DNA from: Defluviitaleaceae bacterium
GTDB lineage: Bacteria; Bacillota; Clostridia; Lachnospirales; UBA5962
Direction: 5' to 3'
DNA length: 64,000 nucleotides
Assembly (NCBI GenBank): GCA_009779915.1
Contig: WRBA01000003.1
Span: forward strand, 1 to 64,000
The position numbers and the translations under genes were made by a program. Shown here one piece after another: positions 48,671 through 56,892 of the stretch. Each line of letters opens with the position of its first letter. Position 1 is the first letter of the stretch. The notes under the pieces were generated by a model. That model saw nothing but the letters and a program-made list of their open reading frames with translations, was not told where the DNA came from and ran no database searches.

Positions 48671-49133
48671 AATAATGCAAGTGTTAAATGATAAAAACAA
48701 TATGGAAAAGGATATGCAGGAAGTGCTGGATCTTGTTTTTTCTCATTTTAGAGGGAAATATTTGGAAAGACTTGGTATGGCTTTTGATAAATGCAAAGAA
48801 AACTCTGTAAACAACCCTTCTAAGGAGGTGGCTTTAATACATGCCTTAAAGCCATTTTTGACTGGAGAACAGCAGGATAAGCTAGGAGGTATAGCAGACA
48901 CTCTTACACTTTTAACCACTTTTGACAATATTCGCAAAGAGGCAGTGCAAATAGAAGGCACCAAACTCCAAGCTGCATCTGTAGAAGAACTTATACAGCC
49001 TGTAAAAGATCCGGCAATACATGAAGATGGTATATATGAAATAGATGAACTTTGTATGCTTAAAAAGCAAAAGAGTCAAAAGCCGGATATGGCAGGGCTT
49101 ATGCTGGTTATGAGTCTTATTGGAAAGAGATAA
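48648..49133 (+). CDS. Uncharacterised helical-module protein coupled to the subtilase
   Basis: 161 residues. One module at 60-97 (LIHALKPFLTGEQQDKLGGI, then TLTLLTTFDNI) matches those of the 46596 product. The C-terminal helix ends GLMLVMSLIGKR. Its ATG lies inside the subtilase end (overlap 23 bp, frame +1) after GAGGTG. No signal peptide. The overlap implies matched synthesis of protease and module protein. Confidence 0.78.
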   Translation: MSEKKVYEIMQVLNDKNNMEKDMQEVLDLVFSHFRGKYLERLGMAFDKCKENSVNNPSKEVALIHALKPFLTGEQQDKLGGIADTLTLLTTFDNIRKEAVQIEGTKLQAASVEELIQPVKDPAIHEDGIYEIDELCMLKKQKSQKPDMAGLMLVMSLIGKR

Positions 49134-49160
49134 AACAAGATTAATGGGAGCGATTTGGTT

Positions 49161-50147
49161 ATGAAAAAAATAAATTTAGCGGTAGTTGGTGCAACAGGCA
49201 TGGTAGGGCGTACAGTACTCAAAGTTTTGGAGGAGAGGGCAGTTCCTATAGAGAATTTTTATGCTTTCTCATCTAAACGCTCAGCGGGTTGCAGCCTGGA
49301 GTTTTGTGGAAAAGAGTATTTGGCAGCGGAGCTTACTGAAAATTCTTTCAATAAGGGCATTGATATAGCCATTTTCTGTGCGGGAGGGGAAATAAGTGAA
49401 AAATTTGCACCTATAGCAGCGGCTAAAGGATGTATAGTTGTGGATAACTCCTCCCATTTTCGTATGCATGAAGGTGTACCCCTTATAGTTCCTGAAGTTA
49501 ATCCGGAAGATATTAAACGTCATAAGGGTATAATAGCAAACCCTAATTGCTCAACTATACAAGCAATGGTAGTCCTTAAACCGCTTTTAGACAGATATGG
49601 ACTTAAGCGGGTGATATACTCTACCTATCAATCAGTATCCGGTGCCGGGCTTGGAGGGTGGCAAGATTTGGAAAACGGGACTAATAATACCTTTTCAAGA
49701 CCTATAGCATATAACCTTATACCTCAAATTGATGCTTTCCTAGAAAACGGTTACACCAAAGAAGAGATGAAAATGATTAAAGAGTCAAGAAAAATTTTGG
49801 GGCTTAAGGATTTAAAAGTGACTGCGACGACTGTAAGAGTCCCTGTATTTTCTTCTCACTCAGAGTCTATAAATATTGAACTTAACAGTCCCTTTAATGT
49901 AGAAGATGTAAAGGCACTCTTTAGAAGCTCTAAGGGAGTCGTTCTAATGGATGATGTGGATAATAATATATTCCCAACGCCTTTAGATGCGGCAGGTAAA
50001 GATGAAGTTTTTGCAGGGCGCATCAGAAGAGATGAAAGTGTGGAAAACGGCTTAAATCTTTTCTGCGTTGCGGATAATCTTAGGAAAGGCGCGGCAACAA
50101 ATGCCGTGCAGATAGTGGAGCTTTTATTGAAAGAGGGGGAGATATAA
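49161..50147 (+). CDS. asd: Aspartate-semialdehyde dehydrogenase
   Basis: 328 residues. Reduces aspartyl phosphate to the semialdehyde for lysine, diaminopimelate and threonine synthesis. NADP-binding VVGATGMVGRTVLKVLE, the catalytic Cys in NPNCSTIQ, and RVPVFSSHSESINIE. Start 49161 from GGGAG 10 bases upstream. The stop overlaps the dapA start (TAATG). Confidence 0.96.
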   Translation: MKKINLAVVGATGMVGRTVLKVLEERAVPIENFYAFSSKRSAGCSLEFCGKEYLAAELTENSFNKGIDIAIFCAGGEISEKFAPIAAAKGCIVVDNSSHFRMHEGVPLIVPEVNPEDIKRHKGIIANPNCSTIQAMVVLKPLLDRYGLKRVIYSTYQSVSGAGLGGWQDLENGTNNTFSRPIAYNLIPQIDAFLENGYTKEEMKMIKESRKILGLKDLKVTATTVRVPVFSSHSESINIELNSPFNVEDVKALFRSSKGVVLMDDVDNNIFPTPLDAAGKDEVFAGRIRRDESVENGLNLFCVADNLRKGAATNAVQIVELLLKEGEI

Positions 50148-51028
50148 TGAGCATATTTACAGGTGCGGGAGTTGCTATAGTAACGCCATTTAAAGAGGAT
50201 AAGTCAATTGATTATAAGGCTTATGTTAAATTGGTAAATTTTCATTTAGACAATAGTACGGACGCTATAATAGTATGCGGAACCACAGGAGAGTCAGCCA
50301 CTTTAACAGATGAAGAATGTGCTAATTTAATTAAGCTTAGCGTTGAAGTTGTTGATGGGAAAATCCCTGTTATAGCCGGATGCGGTTCAAATAACACGGC
50401 GCACGCGATACATTTAACTAAACAAGCTGAGGCTTTAGGGGCAAATGCTATAATGCAAGTGACACCTTATTATAACAAAGCCACGCAAAAGGGTTTAATA
50501 GGGCATTTTACGGAAATTGCCGGCAATACAAAATTGCCTGTTATGCTATATAATGTACCTGCCCGCACAAGTTGTAACATAGCATCTCAAACAGTGGCGG
50601 AGCTTTCAAAAGTTCCAAATATAGTGTGTATAAAAGAAGCCAGCGGGGATATATCCCAAATTGCTGAAATTGCTAAGCTTATTCCCTCTGATTTTGATAT
50701 ATATTCCGGCAACGATGATCAGGTAGTGCCTCTTATGAGCCTTGGCGGTAAAGGTGTTGTAAGTGTTGTGGCAAATGTGGCACCTCAGCTTATGCACGAT
50801 ATGTGTATTAAATTTTTAGACGGTAATGTGAAGGAAAGCCTTGAAATTCAGCTTAAACTTTTAGATTTATGCAATGCCTGCTTTATAGAACTAAGCCCTG
50901 CTCCTGTAAAAGCGGCACTTGAGATGATGGGCTATGGTAAAGCTTATTTTAGAAGTCCAATATGTCCTGTAAGTGATGAAAACCTTGGGATTATAAAGAA
51001 AACACTTGAGGATTATAGGTTGATATAA
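50147..51028 (+). CDS. dapA: 4-hydroxy-tetrahydrodipicolinate synthase
   Basis: 293 residues. Condenses pyruvate with aspartate semialdehyde. A TIM barrel with GTTGES (near 44), LYNVPART with the catalytic Tyr, and the Schiff-base Lys in VCIKEASGD. Coupled to asd by TAATG. The usual lysine riboswitch is absent from the short asd upstream region. Ends just before the R2 repeat element. Confidence 0.97.
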   Translation: MSIFTGAGVAIVTPFKEDKSIDYKAYVKLVNFHLDNSTDAIIVCGTTGESATLTDEECANLIKLSVEVVDGKIPVIAGCGSNNTAHAIHLTKQAEALGANAIMQVTPYYNKATQKGLIGHFTEIAGNTKLPVMLYNVPARTSCNIASQTVAELSKVPNIVCIKEASGDISQIAEIAKLIPSDFDIYSGNDDQVVPLMSLGGKGVVSVVANVAPQLMHDMCIKFLDGNVKESLEIQLKLLDLCNACFIELSPAPVKAALEMMGYGKAYFRSPICPVSDENLGIIKKTLEDYRLI

Positions 51029-51035
51029 TAAAGAA

Positions 51036-51265
51036 AGGCTGACATTTTTTGTCAGCCTGTTCGAAAAAATGACTTTGTCATTTTTTTGAGGAACTTAAGG
51101 TATGAATCCGTTTGCAAGGTTTTGCAAGCGGATTTCCCTCACTCGGGCTTTGCCCGAGTTCCGGATTAAAAATGGTAAACCTACGGTTTCCCAAGCCCTT
51201 CCCTTTTGTATAATAGGCTTGTCTTCATTAGTAAAGGCTGACATTTTTTGTCAGCCTTTACTAAT
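51036..51265 (+). repeat. Tag-and-hairpin element, copy R2 (most complete)
   Basis: Order: hairpin AGGCTGACA/TGTCAGCCT (51036-51058); 13-bp hairpin (51061-51089); tag GAGGAACTTAAGGTA (51088-51102); 13-bp hairpin AATCCGTTTGCAA (51105-51134); ACTCGGGC/GCCCGAGT (51141-51159); tag GGATTAAAA (51163-51171); stem near 51174-51191; CAAGCC/GGCTTG (51192-51221); 17-bp perfect hairpin (51227-51265). The first and last hairpins share a 25-base direct repeat (51034-51058, 51233-51257). The last hairpin is also a bidirectional terminator for dapA and the lipoprotein gene. Confidence 0.75.
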
Positions 51266-51274
51266 TATAAAGTT

Positions 51275-52330
51275 TTATTCATCTTTTTTCTCATCTTCTA
51301 TCTCAAAATTTGCTTCATTGTCGATAGAGTTTGTAAAGTCACCTTTTTGATTATGCCTTTTAACAGCACGGATGATTAACAGGGCTATACCTGCAAAAAC
51401 ACCTAATATAATAAGTGCCGGCAAAATTAAGATAACGAAAATGACGAAGCCTTGTATAAATCCAACTAATCCTCCAACGCTGGTTGAAAGCGCATCATCC
51501 ACTCTTTCATTAAAGGTTACTTCAAGGATGGCTTCTTCTGCTTCTTCAGGAATTATAACTTCAAAGAACTCGATTTCTACAGTTGAGTAAATCACATTGT
51601 CTCTAATCACGCCCTGACTGACTTCGGAGTTCCTGATTTGCCGCCTTACCTCAGCAAGTCTTCTTTGAAGATTTGTTCTGTGCATGGATACTTCTGTAAT
51701 TTCAATTTCATCTATCAGCCAGCTTTCTTCTGCCCGCAAGTCATCTAAAGTTAATTCTGCCTGATGATATCTTGTGGTTGCATCGTCTGTAGTTTGTCTG
51801 TACCACTGAATATTATAGTGGTTTTCGACCATTATGACGAACTCGTTAAGGTTATCTGTAGGTATGCGGAAAGTAAAATGTGCGCGTCTCTCCCAATGGG
51901 GGCTTCGCATATCATGTCCCCAAACCTCCATAAACATAAGGTAGCCGCCCAGTTCTCCAACCGTATTTTGAAGCCTTCTGATTTCCGGCATAAACTCCGT
52001 TGTTTGCAGGCGCATTGATACGGTATATATCAATCGTCTGTGACCGGCTTCGGAAGGAGTCAAAAGAGGGAGAGGGAAATAAGTTTCATCCGCTTGTACT
52101 TGAGTGCCTGTATGTACCGATTCCTGTGCAGCAGGGGGCGGTGGCGGTGGTGCAGTAGGCGGCGGGGCAGCTTGTGGGGCAGGTGCAGATGGTTCTGAAG
52201 GGGCAGCCATTTGAGGAGAAGGTGACACCTGTTGTGCAGCCGGAGGTTGCGGAGACTGTGCCGGGCTGCACGCAGTAAAAATAATCATAGCACAAAGTAA
52301 ACCAACAGTTATTACGGTAAAACGTTTCAT
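51275..52330 (-). CDS. DUF4349 lipoprotein
   Basis: 351 residues. The lipoprotein signal ends FTAC. A Pro/Ala/Gln-rich linker (about 22-75) leads to the DUF4349 domain: beta-strand YTVSMRLQTTEF, a coiled coil (about 185-235) and a C-terminal membrane helix (about 295-330) followed by a basic and acidic tail. So it is anchored at both ends. Function unknown. Start 52330 from GGAGGG; the earlier ATG has no SD. A separate 5' region to 52513 shows nothing more. Confidence 0.85.
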   Translation of the reverse strand: MKRFTVITVGLLCAMIIFTACSPAQSPQPPAAQQVSPSPQMAAPSEPSAPAPQAAPPPTAPPPPPPAAQESVHTGTQVQADETYFPLPLLTPSEAGHRRLIYTVSMRLQTTEFMPEIRRLQNTVGELGGYLMFMEVWGHDMRSPHWERRAHFTFRIPTDNLNEFVIMVENHYNIQWYRQTTDDATTRYHQAELTLDDLRAEESWLIDEIEITEVSMHRTNLQRRLAEVRRQIRNSEVSQGVIRDNVIYSTVEIEFFEVIIPEEAEEAILEVTFNERVDDALSTSVGGLVGFIQGFVIFVILILPALIILGVFAGIALLIIRAVKRHNQKGDFTNSIDNEANFEIEDEKKDE

Positions 52331-52513
52331 AAGGTAACCCTCCTTTTTTGTAACACAATTGTAACATAACTGGATTATATGCTTTTTGTAATCGAATTGC
52401 AACAAAAGTCAGAAAATGTTCACAAAATGTTCACTAACACCTTCCCGAATATAAAAATTTATTGTATTAAACAGGAAAATATTGACTAAGCTTCTCCTAT
52501 AAAGTATGATTAT

Positions 52514-52650
52514 TATAGTGAATTAAGTTTAAACAGTCCAAGGGAGCTTACGGGACGTGCTGTTTTTGCCTGCAAGGCAAAAAATAGTGAAAAAGTGCGA
52601 ATGAGAGGCATCGTTTAAGACTGTTTTGGTCTTAAACGACGTACATAGTA
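52514..52650 (+). repeat. TATAGTGAA-ended hairpin element, copy R5
   Basis: Begins TATAGTGAATTAAGTTTAAA, with CCAAGGGAGCTTACGGGACG (the GAGCTTACGG part equals the R3 tag), a hairpin TTTTTGCCT/AAGGCAAAAA, and a 10-bp hairpin CGTTTAAGAC/GTCTTAAACG, ending near CATAGTAAAA. It lies in the glgA leader. Confidence 0.5.
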
Positions 52651-52671
52651 AAAAGAAACGAAGAAAGGCCG

Positions 52672-54135
52672 GTGTTTTTAATAGAGAAGCCAATAGATGA
52701 TAAACAAAAACTTAAAGTTTTGCTGGTTTCTACCGAAGTTGCGCCTTATATCAAAAGTGGGGGGCTTGGGGATGTTGCAGGCTCTCTTCCTAAAGAGCTT
52801 AAAAAAGAAGGCGTTGATATAAGGGTTTGCTTTCCAAAATATAAAGATATTAATTACAATTTGATAGACGGGCTTACTAATCTTGTAAATATTAAAACCA
52901 GTCTGGGCTGGCGGGATTTGGATGCAAGTATTTATACATTTGATGATGGGGTTACAAATTACTTAATAGATAATTCCTATTATTTTTACAGAGGCGGGCT
53001 TTACGGCTACGCTGATGATTATGAAAGATTTGCTTTTTTTACCAAGGTTTCTATTGAGTTTTTATTCTCAATAGGCTGGAAGCCTGATGTGATACATTTT
53101 AATGACTGGCAGACAGGGCTTGGGCCGATATATTTAAATGATTTATATAAGAGCTACTCTTTCTATGAAAATGTGAAAAGCGTATACACCATCCACAATT
53201 TGCAGTACCAAGGGATATTTGGGGAGCCTATACTTGGAGATGTTGGGCTAAACAGCGGTTATTTTAAACCGGACAAGCTGGAGTATTACGGCAATGTAAG
53301 CTATATGAAAGGCGGCATAGTTTATGCTGATAAAATAGGTACAGTCTCTAAAACCTATGCCCACGAAATACAAACCCCAACTTACTCCTACGGTATGGAT
53401 GGTGTACTTAGAGGGCGTGCCGCCGATATTATGGGCATTATAAACGGCATTGACTATAAAGAAAATGACCCTGAGAATGACTCTAGGTTGTCTTCGAATT
53501 ATAATGCGGCAAACATTATGAAAAAGTATGAGAATAAAACTGCTCTTCAATCGGAGCTTGGGCTTATACGCAGCAATACCCCTATAATTGCAATGGTAAC
53601 ACGCCTTGTAGATCAAAAAGGGCTTGACATACTTGCTTTTATAATGGAAGAGCTTATGCAAAAAGACATACAAATGGTGGTTTTGGGTACGGGAGAGAGC
53701 CGCTATGAAAATATGTTTAGGCATTACGCATGGCGGTACAGGCATAAAATGTCTGCTTCTATTACATTTGATGCAGGGCTTGCACAAAGGATATATGCCG
53801 CTTCCGATATGTTTTTAATGCCATCATTATTTGAGCCTTGCGGGCTTGGGCAAATGATAGCTATGCGCCATGGCTCTGTGCCTATTGTTAGGCGTACCGG
53901 CGGGCTTAACGATACGGTTATGGCTTACGATTATGAAACCGGCGAAGGGACAGGCTTTGTTTTTAATGATTATGATGCTCAAGGTCTTATGTGGGCTATA
54001 AATGAGGCATTACACTCCTATTATAATGAGCCGGAGCATTGGAAAAAAATCGTTGAAAACTGTATGAGGGCGGACTTTTCTTGGCAAAGGTCTGCTATGG
54101 AATATGTTGAACTGTATAAAGAGATAGGTTTATGA
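52672..54135 (+). CDS. glgA: Glycogen synthase (ADP-glucose type)
   Basis: 487 residues from GTG. GT5 family, GT-B fold. The N-terminal ADP-glucose site is YIKSGGLGDV; the C-terminal FEPCGLGQMIAMRHGSVP and RRTGGLNDTV are typical. It extends alpha-1,4-glucan for storage. No other glycogen genes are in the window. The start is set by AAAGG a few bases upstream. pyrG follows 10 bp later. Confidence 0.94.
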   Translation: MFLIEKPIDDKQKLKVLLVSTEVAPYIKSGGLGDVAGSLPKELKKEGVDIRVCFPKYKDINYNLIDGLTNLVNIKTSLGWRDLDASIYTFDDGVTNYLIDNSYYFYRGGLYGYADDYERFAFFTKVSIEFLFSIGWKPDVIHFNDWQTGLGPIYLNDLYKSYSFYENVKSVYTIHNLQYQGIFGEPILGDVGLNSGYFKPDKLEYYGNVSYMKGGIVYADKIGTVSKTYAHEIQTPTYSYGMDGVLRGRAADIMGIINGIDYKENDPENDSRLSSNYNAANIMKKYENKTALQSELGLIRSNTPIIAMVTRLVDQKGLDILAFIMEELMQKDIQMVVLGTGESRYENMFRHYAWRYRHKMSASITFDAGLAQRIYAASDMFLMPSLFEPCGLGQMIAMRHGSVPIVRRTGGLNDTVMAYDYETGEGTGFVFNDYDAQGLMWAINEALHSYYNEPEHWKKIVENCMRADFSWQRSAMEYVELYKEIGL

Positions 54136-54145
54136 GGTGTAATTA

Positions 54146-55753
54146 ATGAAAACTAAGTATATTTTCGTAACAGGCGGTGTTGTATCAGGGCTGGGTAAAG
54201 GTATTACCGCAGCATCTTTAGGGAGAACTTTAAAGGAACGTGGATATAAAGTCACTATCCAAAAATTTGAGCCTTATATAAATATTGATCCGGGTATGAT
54301 GAATCCTTATCAGCACGGTGAGATTTTTGTGACCGAGGACGGTGCTGAAACAGATATGGACTTAGGTCATTATGAACGTTTTATTGATGAAAATATGACG
54401 GTTAATAATGCCGTAACAGCCGGCGAGATTTATTGGTCAATACTTAATAAAGAGCGGGACGGCGGCTTTATGGGGGAGACGATTCAAGTTATCCCTCATA
54501 TCACAAACGCCATAAAAGAAAGGATTTACAGGCTTGGCAAAGAGTCACAGTCTGATATTGTCATAACTGAAATTGGCGGCACCGTAGGGGATATTGAAGG
54601 GCTGCCCTTTTTGGAGGCTATACGTCAAGCGGCTTTTGAAGCTAACCGTGCGAATGCTCTTTTTATTCACCTAACTTTAATCCCTTATTTAAGTAAATCC
54701 GGTGAGATGAAAACCAAACCAAGCCAGCACTCGGTTAAGGAGCTTTTAGGACTTGGTATTCAGCCTGATATTATAGTTTGCCGTACTGAAAAAGAAATAT
54801 CTTATGAAATGCGTGAAAAATTGGCTCTGTTTTGCAATGTGGCAATAGACTGTGTTGTGCAAAATGTGGATTTGGACTCGGTTTATGAGCTTCCTTTGTA
54901 TCTTGAGAAAGAGAATTTGGCTAAAATTGTCCTTAAAAAGCTGGAACTTGATTGTCCTGAGCCGGATTTGGCAGAATGGAAAGCCCTTGTCGAAAAAGAA
55001 AGTGCCGTAAAGGAATGTGTAAAAATAGGGCTTGTAGGTAAATATATTGAACTCCATGACGCCTACCTTTCTACGGTGGAAAGCTTAAGGCACGCAGGGA
55101 TATATAATAACACCGAGGTTAAAATTGAATGGATAGATGCTAATGAATTGCAAGATGATATAAGCTTGCTTCATGGGGTTGATGGAATACTTGTACCAGG
55201 AGGCTTTGGTGAACGTGGAGTTGAAGGGAAAATTTTAGCGGCAAACTACGCCAGGGAAAAGAAAATCCCATATTTTGGAATTGGTCTTGGTATGCAAACG
55301 GCTGTTATTGAATTTGCTAGGAATGCAATGAAAATGTATGGGGCAAACTCCTTTGAATTTAATAAGGATACGCCGTATAATGTAATTGATGTTACTCCCC
55401 AGCAGAAAAATACCGAGAAAAAAGTAGCTCCTATGAGGCTTGGTGCTTGCCCTTGTAAACTAACACAAGGTACGCATAGTATGAATGCTTATGGTGAAGA
55501 TTTGATTTACGAGCGCCACAGGCATAGATATGAGTTTAACAATGCGTTTAAAAACCAATTTGAGGATGCAGGTCTTGTTATGGCAGGGATTTCACCTAAT
55601 GAAAGACTTGTGGAGGTTATTGAGCTTCCAAGTAATGAGCATCCGTGGTTTGTAGGGGTTCAGTTTCATCCGGAGTTTAAATCAAGACCAAATAGACCAC
55701 ACCCCTTGTTTAGGGAGTTTATAAGGGTAGCACTGGAGCATAAAAACCCCTAA
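54146..55753 (+). CDS. pyrG: CTP synthase lacking the glutaminase cysteine
   Basis: 535 residues. The N-terminal synthetase (about 1-270; [40 protein letters not shown]) makes CTP from UTP. The C-terminal glutaminase domain (about 290-530) keeps [12 protein letters not shown] and the His-Glu pair in [11 protein letters not shown]. The nucleophile motif, normally GICLGMQ, reads GIGLGMQ: codon 380 is GGT (55283-55285) instead of TGT. Glutamine hydrolysis should be lost, leaving ammonia as nitrogen donor. Otherwise full length. A sequencing error of one base would give the same picture. Confidence 0.95.
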   Translation: MKTKYIFVTGGVVSGLGKGITAASLGRTLKERGYKVTIQKFEPYINIDPGMMNPYQHGEIFVTEDGAETDMDLGHYERFIDENMTVNNAVTAGEIYWSILNKERDGGFMGETIQVIPHITNAIKERIYRLGKESQSDIVITEIGGTVGDIEGLPFLEAIRQAAFEANRANALFIHLTLIPYLSKSGEMKTKPSQHSVKELLGLGIQPDIIVCRTEKEISYEMREKLALFCNVAIDCVVQNVDLDSVYELPLYLEKENLAKIVLKKLELDCPEPDLAEWKALVEKESAVKECVKIGLVGKYIELHDAYLSTVESLRHAGIYNNTEVKIEWIDANELQDDISLLHGVDGILVPGGFGERGVEGKILAANYAREKKIPYFGIGLGMQTAVIEFARNAMKMYGANSFEFNKDTPYNVIDVTPQQKNTEKKVAPMRLGACPCKLTQGTHSMNAYGEDLIYERHRHRYEFNNAFKNQFEDAGLVMAGISPNERLVEVIELPSNEHPWFVGVQFHPEFKSRPNRPHPLFREFIRVALEHKNP

Positions 55754-55811
55754 AGTTTGGAAAGAATACTGCCGAAATAAATATATATTAAGAAATTTTA
55801 ATAGCATGGAT

Positions 55812-55859
55812 GCGCCCCATTACCCTTTTTTAAACAAAGGCTTCTAAGGGGCGTTTTTA
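55812..55859 (+). terminator. pyrG terminator
   Basis: GCGCCCC/GGGGCG with a long loop, then TTTTTATTT. Confidence 0.6.
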
Positions 55860-55879
55860 TTTGCTGTAGGAGGGGTATA

Positions 55880-56413
55880 ATGTTAATAAATACAAATATT
55901 GCTATGTCTGCTTTAGGTTCTTCCGGCAAGCAGCCGGTTAATAAGCCTAATAGTGAGTTTTTATGGGATGATGAAGGGGAAAAATCCTTATCAGAAGCCT
56001 TGGCAGCTGCAATAGAAAGCTACAAAGAGCGGATGCTTAAAGGTTTAAACGCTCTTACTGAGGAGGAAATAGAAGAGATTATAGAGGAATTTAAGCTAAA
56101 ACACAAGCCGGTAAACGGAACACAGGAGGAGTTAGACGAGTTTGCTAATAAACTTATGCGATTTGTCCACTCTTTAAGGGAGCGCGTTAAAATTGAGGCT
56201 AATGAAATGCTAATTACCTCTTCGGCAACAAGCAAAACTGAAAGTAAAAATGACAGCCTTGAAAGTCTTATGAGGTCTATGATAACAAATCCTCAGTGGC
56301 AGTTTAGTCATAAATCCAATCAAAACAAAGAAGCACCGGAAAAATTAGCAATGCGTTATGAAAAAATGCTTTTAGAGTCTATTCCTGATGAAAAACGCAG
56401 CGCAAACCCATGA
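55880..56413 (+). CDS. Hypothetical protein
   Basis: 177 residues from ATG with GGAGGGG upstream. Highly charged and helical: EALAAAIESYKERMLKGLNA and EEEIEEIIEEFKLKHKP suggest a coiled coil (about 35-110). No signal peptide or membrane segment. I do not recognise the family. It stands alone between the pyrG terminator and the R4 repeat. Confidence 0.65.
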   Translation: MLINTNIAMSALGSSGKQPVNKPNSEFLWDDEGEKSLSEALAAAIESYKERMLKGLNALTEEEIEEIIEEFKLKHKPVNGTQEELDEFANKLMRFVHSLRERVKIEANEMLITSSATSKTESKNDSLESLMRSMITNPQWQFSHKSNQNKEAPEKLAMRYEKMLLESIPDEKRSANP

Positions 56414-56450
56414 AAAAATAATTGCTAAGACTTGTAGTCTTTGCATCGTA

Positions 56451-56588
56451 GATTTTAATCGATTTGACGGAATTCATTTCCGTCAAATCGCAAAAGTTTG
56501 CAAAGTTTCTCAGGAACTTTGCAAACTTACCTTAAGTTCCTCGCCGAAATCCTGATTTCGGCGAAAAGCAAACGCTTCATGCGTTTGC
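56451..56588 (-). repeat. Tag-and-hairpin element, copy R4
   Basis: Read on the minus strand: hairpin GCAAACGC/GCGTTTGC (56568-56588), 10-bp hairpin (56542-56563), tag GAGGAACTTAAGGTA (56528-56542), 12-bp perfect hairpin GTTTGCAAAGTT (56496-56526), 13-bp perfect hairpin CGATTTGACGGAA (56460-56490), and the second tag GATTAAAATC (56451-56460). The tags equal those of R1 and R2; the stems are unrelated in sequence. Confidence 0.75.
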
Positions 56589-56634
56589 CATAATGAAAAA
56601 CGTTAGAATCATTGACTTTGCAGATGTAAGCTGT

Positions 56635-56856
56635 TATAGTAAAATAACCTCAAAACAGTAACAAAAACTTGTTATTTTTTCGTATCTTATCGTCAAAGGG
56701 AGAGTGACCGCTTACGCGGTCATCGGCGCGTTGCACCGCCCGCTATGGCGGCTCAAGAACCCTGCCATACCTTCGGGTATGCCAGGAACCCGTCTCTTCA
56801 ATCTACAAAAAAACACCTGCGTTTTTCTGTTACTATTTTGAAGTAATTTCACTATA
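56635..56856 (-). repeat. MITE-like element, copy C (222 bp)
   Basis: Terminal inverted repeats of 29 bp (56635-56663 and 56828-56856) differ at 4 positions, and both begin TATAGT. The 56635-56682 end matches copies A and B. The interior holds GC-rich hairpins: TGACCGC/GCGGTCA (56705-56722), CCGCC/GGCGG (56736-56751) and an 11-bp stem capped by a C(TTCG)G tetraloop (56761-56784). No ORF. It sits directly upstream of the transporter gene. Confidence 0.8.
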
Positions 56857-56892
56857 CCATAATACATAATCCAATGTATGGGAGGAACCCAA

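Noticed and set aside
49134-49160. Lysine riboswitch before asd-dapA
   Set aside because: The gap is only 27 bp and holds only an SD.
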